Shown: positions 8,311 through 12,476 of the stretch, piece by piece | Position numbering within the stretch: position 1 is the first letter of the stretch | Layout of the letters: the number at the start of each line of letters is the position of its first letter | Notes under the pieces: model-generated | What the model was told of the DNA's origin: nothing | The model's input: only the letters and a program-made list of their open reading frames with translations | The model's database searches: none | Program-made: the position numbers and the translations under genes | Origin: Pelagophyceae sp. CCMP2097 | Taxonomy: Eukaryota; Sar; Pelagophyceae | Assembly (NCBI GenBank): GCA_026770575.1 | Contig: MU657189.1 | Coordinates: forward strand, 234,834 to 247,309 | Direction of reading: 5' to 3' | Length of the DNA: 12,476 nucleotides

Positions 8311-8690
8311 GATTATAAACCCGTTGTGGTTGTTGCCCCAGCGGCAAAGATGATGTGCGAGTGGCGCGCATGTGCTCGGAGGAACTCTGCGTTCAAGAAG
8401 CACAGGTTTCCCGCGCCGGTCGGCCAGGCTTGGATTCGCGTGACGCTTCTCTCCGCGCTTGTGTTCCCGCACGCGCCGCAGCCGCCGCACGCGCGTGCGC
8501 AGTCGCAGCAGAGCGCGCCGGCCGACCAGGCGCGGGGCTCGGGCCGGGCGTGCCGGTCCTTCTTTCGCCGCTGCGCCATCAACATCGAAATGGGACTTTA
8601 CCTAAGCCAGCCTACTCGCGTTCGAAGTGCCCTCTAAACGACTCCATCAACATACCAAAGGCGCCCTCTGGGGGTTTGCAGTACCTCCGG
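8311..8690. other. Gene-free stretch, nothing recognised
   Basis: GC-rich sequence with open frames on both strands but no domain I can support. The minus-strand frame 8585-8313 has a Cys-rich run and a short GNLCFLNA string, too little to assign. GC content falls noticeably after about 8640. Confidence 0.4.
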
Positions 8691-8732
8691 TGCGGTATAT
8701 ATACCGCAACGCGTTGCGGTATATATACCGCA
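8691..8732. repeat. 42-bp perfect palindrome built from a duplicated 18-bp palindrome
   Basis: TGCGGTATATATACCGCA is itself a perfect palindrome at 8691-8708. It recurs identically at 8715-8732, joined by the palindromic linker ACGCGT (8709-8714). The whole 42 bp is therefore its own reverse complement. Symmetry stops at 8690/8733. It can fold as one large cruciform or two small ones, or act as two identical dyad protein-binding sites. Confidence 0.97.
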
Positions 8733-8797
8733 ACGCCTCCGTTGCGCCAAGGTAGCCTCACTGGCAGTAGTATACTAGTACTTCTATAACTTTAAAA

Positions 8798-9076
8798 AGC
8801 TGGCTTTTTGCAATGCCACCTTATGTGCTTTCTTCAAAGCCAGCACGTGCACTGAAGCCAGCTTTGGAAATTTACCCGAATTTGACCTGTGCTGGCTTTG
8901 AAGCTGGCTAAATGAGTGGCTTTTCAACGAATTCGGCAATATCGCAAGCCAGCAAAGACCGGTATCAAAGCCGTTTCTCTTTCGTACAGAGCTGACCTCG
9001 TAGCTGGCTCCGTAACTGGCTCTCGTGTTGTTATCGTTCTGGCTCGCGTGCTGGCTATGCCTTTTCCTTGCTGGCT
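8798..9076. repeat. Cluster of GCTGGCT / AGCCAGC words in both orientations
   Basis: GCTGGCT occurs at 8799, 8891, 8903, 9003, 9050 and 9070. Its complement AGCCAGC occurs at 8838, 8856 and 8947. Near variants lie at 9015 (ACTGGCT) and 9039 (TCTGGCT). Roughly eleven hits fall in 280 bp of otherwise ordinary sequence, with irregular spacing and often flanked by TTT/AAA. No gene is evident here. Confidence 0.85.
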
Positions 9077-9109
9077 ATCTGGCAAGCCGCCGATTGATTG
9101 CGAGTGGCA

Positions 9110-10290
9110 AAAGTTCTGGGCCGGTGACCATAGTATAAGGCCGCGGGCCGGCCGCGATTTCGGCCGCTCGACAGTACTGTACTACCTACGAATTAGTTCG
9201 CGTCGCAACGTCGCTTTGGCGATGTCCTCGTGAAAAGCCTTTGAGGGGGAAAAAAGATTTGGCTCGCAATGGCCTGTGGGAATGCTCGGGTTGCCTACGG
9301 AGCTGCGAGATATGCTCCGAAACGGGCTGGGTAGCCACCGACGCGGACCTTAAGGTTGAAGAGCATCCTGCCGTTTCGCCGTGCGTGGCAGCTCTGCAGA
9401 GGCCGGGCAAGTGGCCACCAAAAAGGCCGAAGCAGGGGACTGTAATGGAGAGGTTGCCCAGTCGTTTTCCACGCTAAAATGACGCTGCTCTCGCCTCTGC
9501 CAGGAGCAGCGCGGCTTCGTCGCCCTCTGCCAGAAGGGCGGCTCGGCGACGCTTTCCGCGGCGGCGTCGAACCCATGGTGCTTTGTTGCGGTGACGGTCT
9601 TGGGCTCGCCGCCCTCCGACCTTGGCGCGCGCGCGCGAGCGACGCCGACCTTGACGGTGGCTTCGCCGAGTCCAGCGACAGCCGCGCGGGCGACGGCCGC
9701 CGCACGATCGACTGCGCGCGCTCGGGCGTCGCCGCCCGGCGCTCGTGCGACGGCGCTCGCTGCGCGGCTGCGGCGGCGGCGCGGGCTTATTCCAGGCTCC
9801 AGGAGGGGTTGCGCGCACTGTCGAATTTGCACAACAGAAATCGCCGAAGATAACTTTTTTTAGCGCGTGCGCTCTTGCCGCCCCCTCCAGTCGTATTAGT
9901 TGGCGCCTCGGAGACCAGCACGCGAAGAAGAAACGTCTCAAACCGCGAAATTTTAGTAGCCTACTTTGGAGGCAAGGAATTGCCGGCCAATTTGGACATA
10001 ACGTTCGGGCACAGTGCCCCTAACGTCTGTCTCAATTGGTCGGGAACTCATTGGCGCCTTCATCGACTTTTGATTTGGGCCCTAAGGTTTAGACTTGATT
10101 AACTACTAAATTAAGAAGCTTTCGCAGAGACTCGCCAAAATAAGGCAGTTGTCGAAAAAGCCAAACAAGCGCGCCCAGGGCGTCTCGCGGGAGTGGCCGG
10201 CGCAGCGCCAGCCGCCTTCACGAGCCAAAAATAGTTAATAGATTTCCGGTGATAATCTAATTCGACAGTGGCGAATGGAGATTTGGAGAT
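9110..10290. other. Gene-free stretch with a GC-rich pocket
   Basis: I see no supported gene. A very GC-rich pocket at about 9480-9840 keeps several frames open on both strands (Ala/Arg-rich translations), including a minus-strand frame ending ...ALLAEGDEAALLLAEARAASF. None has a recognisable family. From about 9845 the sequence becomes AT-richer. A short ATG-less Cys-rich plus-strand frame lies at 9241-9477. Confidence 0.4.
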
Positions 10291-10298
10291 CCGTTCCA

Positions 10299-10336
10299 GA
10301 GCATCGGTCCGTTCCACGAGAGCATCGGTCCGTTCG
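10299..10336 (+). repeat. 21-bp direct duplication (GAGCATCGGTCCGTTC)
   Basis: GAGCATCGGTCCGTTC occurs at 10299 and again at 10320, period 21. The word TCGGTCCGTTCGTC recurs at about 10977, within the same right-end patchwork. Confidence 0.85.
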
Positions 10337-10469
10337 TCCTCCGTGGTGGACTTAAGGCCCCATTTTAGACTTGATAAATTCTCAAAATCTGGCTTATTGA
10401 CAATCCAAGTCCAGAAGAGAGAGATTTTACGAAGTTTGAGGTGAGTCGAACTTTGGCGGCCATTACCTC

Positions 10470-10572
10470 AGCTCCCCGGGGTTGCCCATGGTCACGGCCG
10501 ACGGATTTCGAAAGCCCTGGTTCTCCTCTTTGCAACGCCGTTGCATTTGACCATGGCCAAGCCCGGAGAGCT
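10470..10572. mobile_element. Foldback (MITE-like) sequence, copy 1
   Basis: The left end (AGCTCCCCGGGGTTGCCCAT...) and right end (...ATGGCCAAGCCCGGAGAGCT) are imperfect inverted repeats of about 26 bp. The interior is nearly identical to copy 2 at 10769-10876, including GACGGATTTCGAAAGCCCTG and CCTCTTTGCAACGCCGT. There is no coding capacity. I saw no clean target-site duplication. Both copies are preceded by AACTTTGGCGRCC about 10-20 bp upstream, so the repeated unit may be longer than the foldback. Confidence 0.7.
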
Positions 10573-10768
10573 TCGATTTAGTCGCACCTTTTTCGAGTAC
10601 CCTCATCGGTTCTCGGCCCGTGGGCGGTCGCTATACGGACAATACTGGTTCGGTGCCAGTGGAGGGGCAACCTACAATGTGTAGGAACGCTCAACGAGCA
10701 AAAGTAACGGCGCCGGGGCGCAGAATCGCCCCAAGAAGGTCAAAAACAGTCAAACTTTGGCGACCTAG

Positions 10769-10876
10769 AGCTCCGCTCTCCGGGCTTGCCCATGGTCACG
10801 GCCGACGGATTTCGAAAGCCCTGCTTCCCCTCTTTGCAACGCCGTCGCCTGTGACCATGGGCAAGCCCGGAGAGCT
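10769..10876. mobile_element. Foldback (MITE-like) sequence, copy 2, with perfect 25-bp arms
   Basis: Arms 10775-10799 and 10851-10875 are exact reverse complements (core CTCCGGGCTTGCCCATGG) enclosing about 51 bp. The interior matches copy 1 with few substitutions and itself contains the small stem GCAAC-GCC-GTCGC/GTTGC. The arms here are more perfect than in copy 1. This is consistent with a younger copy, or with arm homogenisation. Confidence 0.75.
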
Positions 10877-10921
10877 GAGACTCGATGCTCCAAAGTAGTA
10901 CTTTTTTCGCGCATCCCCTCC

Positions 10922-11059
10922 TCCAGGCTCCCGAAGGGAGCCATAGTTATCCTTATTTAAGGTCCGTTGGGAAATTCGGTCCGTTCGTCAGGAACATTGG
11001 GAGGGAAAACGAAATGGATCTTGAATTAGGATTACTACGACTCCCTTCGGAAGCCTGGA
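10922..11059. repeat. Inverted repeat, 29-bp arms
   Basis: 10922-10950 and the reverse complement of 11031-11059 agree at 25 of 29 positions (core CCGAAGGGAG). Spacer is about 80 bp. The left arm also holds the small hairpin GGCTCCC-GAA-GGGAGCC. The similar word GCTTATTCCAGGCTCC occurs near 9785, so this is probably a dispersed repeat end. Confidence 0.75.
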
Positions 11060-11063
11060 ATAA

Positions 11064-11349
11064 GCGGGAGGCTGCCCCCGGCTCTTCGACGAGCACCGGC
11101 GGTGCGCGGCGCGGCAAAAGCAACGCCTACGGTGGGGGGGCGACGTGGTACTCGACGACGACGACGAAATGCTCGACGAACTTTTACAGCGATTATGGTC
11201 ATCATCCGAGTCATACATGGATTTGGATCTTTTGTGTTTCTTGATAAAAATGAGCGTTTCGGAAGCGCCCCGGCGCGACGAGTCCGAATCACTTCATCAC
11301 GTTGCGAATTGCGTACTTTACATTTTACAGCGATTATGGTCATCATAGG
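11064..11349 (+). pseudogene. Coding-like fragment of unknown family (acidic, DLDL motif)
   Basis: A frame without an ATG start reads an Arg-rich stretch, then DDDDEMLDELLQRLWSSSES, YMDLDLLCFLIKMSVSEAPR, and ends at a TAG in the next repeat unit (11347-11349). The DLDL...VSEA.R..ESESL string reappears in repeat unit 2 in a shifted frame (one-base indel). A shorter LLQRLLSSYMDL version appears in unit 3. Similarity at the protein level across units suggests decayed copies of a once-coding exon, possibly from a transposon. I do not recognise the family. Confidence 0.35.
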
Positions 11350-11431
11350 AATTCCTACGTGGATTTAGATCTTTTTATTATTATAAAAGTGAGCGTTTCG
11401 GAAGCGCGCCGGCACGGTGAGTCCGAATCAC

Positions 11432-12104
11432 TTAAGAGAGCGTTTTTAAAAGAATGTTGGCTGTCCGGGCCGCGGTGTTTCGCTCCTTAATTCGCTGGGA
11501 GGTTGATGCATCTCTTGGGTAGTTTTGGGCGTAGAATCGCGTGGCGAGCTTTATTTTTCATTCGGCCGCGTCTAGGCCATTTTGAGGTCGGCATCACTTC
11601 AAAGGTGGCGCCCACGAAGAATTTGACTAGCCAGGCGGATCCGCAGTCGGAAACTATGTCGATAATGCATAAGAATCTCCAGCCGTTGCCCCGTCCCCGC
11701 CGCCTGCGGTGTCGTCGAAAGGTGTTATTATTGAAAACGACGTTTGTTTTCCTCATCTGAAAAGGGGCAAATCGGCGGATTCGGGGAGATCAGGTCCTGA
11801 TCGCCCCGAATCTTTCGATTTGCCCCTTCTCCGACGTCAGGAAACAAAGTTTCAATATCACTCTAAGGATAAGATTTATTTAGTTCCCGTTTTAGCTTGT
11901 TTTCGCAAGCCTTTGAGATTTCGCGTCTTCTGCAGCCCCAAGTCGGGCGCCGGAGACGGAGCCGCTTTGGCAGGGCCCAGCCCTGCCCCAGACCCGCCCT
12001 ATAAGCCCCCAATCACGCTCGGAGGGGGCCCCAGTGGCGCGCAATGGCGAAAGGCCCTGGGTCGTTGCAACTGCCAACATTCTATTAAAAAAACGCTCTC
12101 TTAA
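11432..12104. mobile_element. Non-autonomous TIR element bounded by TTAA, inserted in the 140-bp repeat
   Basis: The left end (from 11432: TTAAGAGAGCGTTTTT..., then AGAATGTTGGCTG) and the right end (12071-12104, reverse complement TTAAGAGAGCGTTTTTTT..., then AGAATGTTGGCAG) are inverted repeats of about 32-34 bp differing by a 2-bp indel and two substitutions. TTAA at both outer edges is either a target-site duplication, as in piggyBac-type insertion, or part of the arms; being palindromic it is ambiguous. Repeat unit 1 shows the unoccupied equivalent (CACTTCATCACG), which supports insertion. Internal frames (11709-12104 plus, 11756-11487 minus) match no transposase I know, so movement would need enzymes from elsewhere. 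Confidence 0.8.
11762..11828. repeat. 67-bp near-perfect palindrome inside the TTAA element
   Basis: Arms 11762-11794 and 11796-11828 pair at 29 of 33 positions around a single central T at 11795. The outermost 12 and innermost parts (GATCAGG/CCTGATC) are perfect. It sits near the midpoint of the 11432-12104 element. It could be a second nested foldback insertion or a structural core of the element. Confidence 0.88.
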
Positions 12105-12187
12105 TCAAATTGCGATTTGCGTATTTTACCTTTTACAGCGGTTACTGTCATCATACATGGATTTGACTTTTTTTTGTTTCTTGATTG

Positions 12188-12250
12188 AGGACCCGAAGGG
12201 TCCTTGCCGTTTAATCAACGTCAGTTTACGGCAAGGGCCCTTCGGGTCCT
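12188..12250. mobile_element. 63-bp foldback element with perfect 7-bp target duplication
   Basis: Inverted arms 12188-12210 (AGGACCCGAAGGGTCCTTGC...) and 12228-12250 match at 22 of 23 positions and enclose a 17-nt loop. The element is flanked on both sides by TTGATTG (12181-12187 and 12251-12257), an exact 7-bp direct repeat. It sits at the end of the recognisable part of repeat unit 3. The size, arms and duplication fit a very small MITE-type DNA transposon. It has no coding capacity. Confidence 0.88.
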
Positions 12251-12279
12251 TTGATTGGAGGATTACCAGGGGCAATTTT

Positions 12280-12316
12280 GTCTGTCCGTCTGTCCGTCTG
12301 TCCTTCTGTCCGTCCA
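12280..12316 (+). repeat. (TGTCCGTC)n microsatellite
   Basis: About 4.5 copies of an 8-bp unit TGTCCGTC, with one T-for-C variant near each end. Spacing is regular at 8 bp. Confidence 0.92.
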
Positions 12317-12459
12317 CGGGCAAATCCATGAAATACTCCTCAATTCCTAGATGCTTTTATTTATCGTTTTTTGTTTAAATCCTATCAAATTCGTGCTAAG
12401 TTGGTTGATCTGACTAGGCCAGGAGAAGGTCCTCCGGGACTGGACATCCTGTGATTCCT

Positions 12460-12476
12460 ATTACATTACATTACAT
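12460..12476 (+). repeat. (ATTAC)n microsatellite, cut by the window edge
   Basis: ATTACATTACATTACAT: just over three copies of a 5-bp unit that runs into the right edge of the window. Confidence 0.9.

Larger units (their letters stand above)
11182..12187 (+). repeat. Three-unit ~140-bp tandem repeat, split by an insertion
   Basis: Units begin with TTTTACAGCGRTTAYKGTCA at 11182, 11323 and 12131. Unit 1 is 141 bp (11182-11322). Unit 2 is 11323-11431 plus 12101-12130. Unit 3 runs from 12131 to about 12187. Removing the TTAA-bounded insertion (669 bp) leaves a unit 2 length of 139 bp, so the three were originally adjacent. Units 1 and 2 share GAGCGTTTCGGAAGCGC and GAGTCCGAATCACTT. Confidence 0.88.

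Noticed and set aside
8313..8585. Minus-strand frame with a Cys-rich run and GNLCFLNA, reminiscent of the N-terminal box of ubiquitin-specific proteases
   Set aside because: Only about eight residues resemble the motif, with no His box or flanking similarity. Most likely chance.
7618..8637. 339-residue plus-strand open frame spanning the MYND region and the minisatellite
   Set aside because: It begins at TTG, not ATG, is in a different frame from the MYND fragment, and is kept open largely by the 3n repeat. Kept only as a repeat observation.
9241..9477. 78-residue plus-strand frame with WECSGCLRSCEICSE, a possible small zinc-binding motif
   Set aside because: No ATG start, only one Cys cluster, and no domain partner. 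Could be part of an unrecognised exon, but not supportable.
9474..9941. 155-residue minus-strand Arg/Ala-rich frame in the GC-rich pocket
   Set aside because: Other frames of the same segment are equally open, and the composition explains it. The ending ALLAEGDEAALLLAEARA is curious but matches nothing I know.
11709..12104. 131-residue plus-strand frame inside the TTAA element, as a possible transposase remnant
   Set aside because: No DDE/D or zinc-finger signature visible. The C-terminus is simply the terminal inverted repeat translated.
12181..12257. Rho-independent terminator for the 23-bp stem
   Set aside because: The host is eukaryotic, no T-run follows the stem, and the perfect flanking duplication fits a transposon better.
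1..12476. CRISPR array, tRNA or rRNA genes
   Set aside because: No regularly spaced direct repeats with unique spacers, no tRNA T-loop plus cloverleaf pattern and no rRNA-like conserved stretch were seen on either strand.

Overview
The window looks like nuclear DNA from a GC-rich, intron-bearing microbial eukaryote. The main evidence is one confidently recognised gene, a class I histone deacetylase (HDAC1/RPD3 type) on the minus strand. Its 11 upstream exons join with correct phase into 313 codons without a stop, and a twelfth exon follows. A second, weaker clue is a broken MYND zinc-finger gene fragment. From memory, it resembles a multicopy MYND family of pelagophyte algae (Aureococcus/Pelagomonas). 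A pelagophyte-like stramenopile is therefore my best guess for the host, at moderate confidence only.

Layout. 1-336: repeat-rich sequence beyond the last recognisable HDAC exon, starting with a 17-bp tandem repeat that runs off the left edge. 337-7556 (minus): the HDAC gene, starting at 7556 and running leftwards; its true 3' end is probably outside the window. Six introns are short (53-195 nt). Five are long (663-1962 nt), and at least three of these are filled with degenerate GGRCCGTC-type repeats. Three of the 11 introns appear to be GC-AG. 7557-7693: short divergent spacer. 7694-8035 (plus): MYND pseudogene. 8028-8310: 27/42-bp minisatellite. 8640-9110: less GC-rich DNA with a perfect 42-bp palindrome and a cluster of GCTGGCT/AGCCAGC words. 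9110-10290: no gene recognised. 10299-12476: a patchwork of small repeats. It includes two copies of a ~105-bp foldback sequence, a three-unit ~140-bp tandem repeat interrupted by a ~670-bp TTAA-flanked inverted-repeat element, and a 63-bp foldback element with a perfect 7-bp target-site duplication. It ends in microsatellites.

The HDAC is a housekeeping chromatin enzyme that removes acetyl groups from histone lysines. It needs no other gene in this window, and there is no operon-like organisation. Most other long open frames are by-products of the stop-poor, GC-rich repeats. What stands out is the intron architecture of the HDAC gene and the nested small transposable elements at the right end. 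I found no evidence for a defence, biosynthetic or other multigene system.
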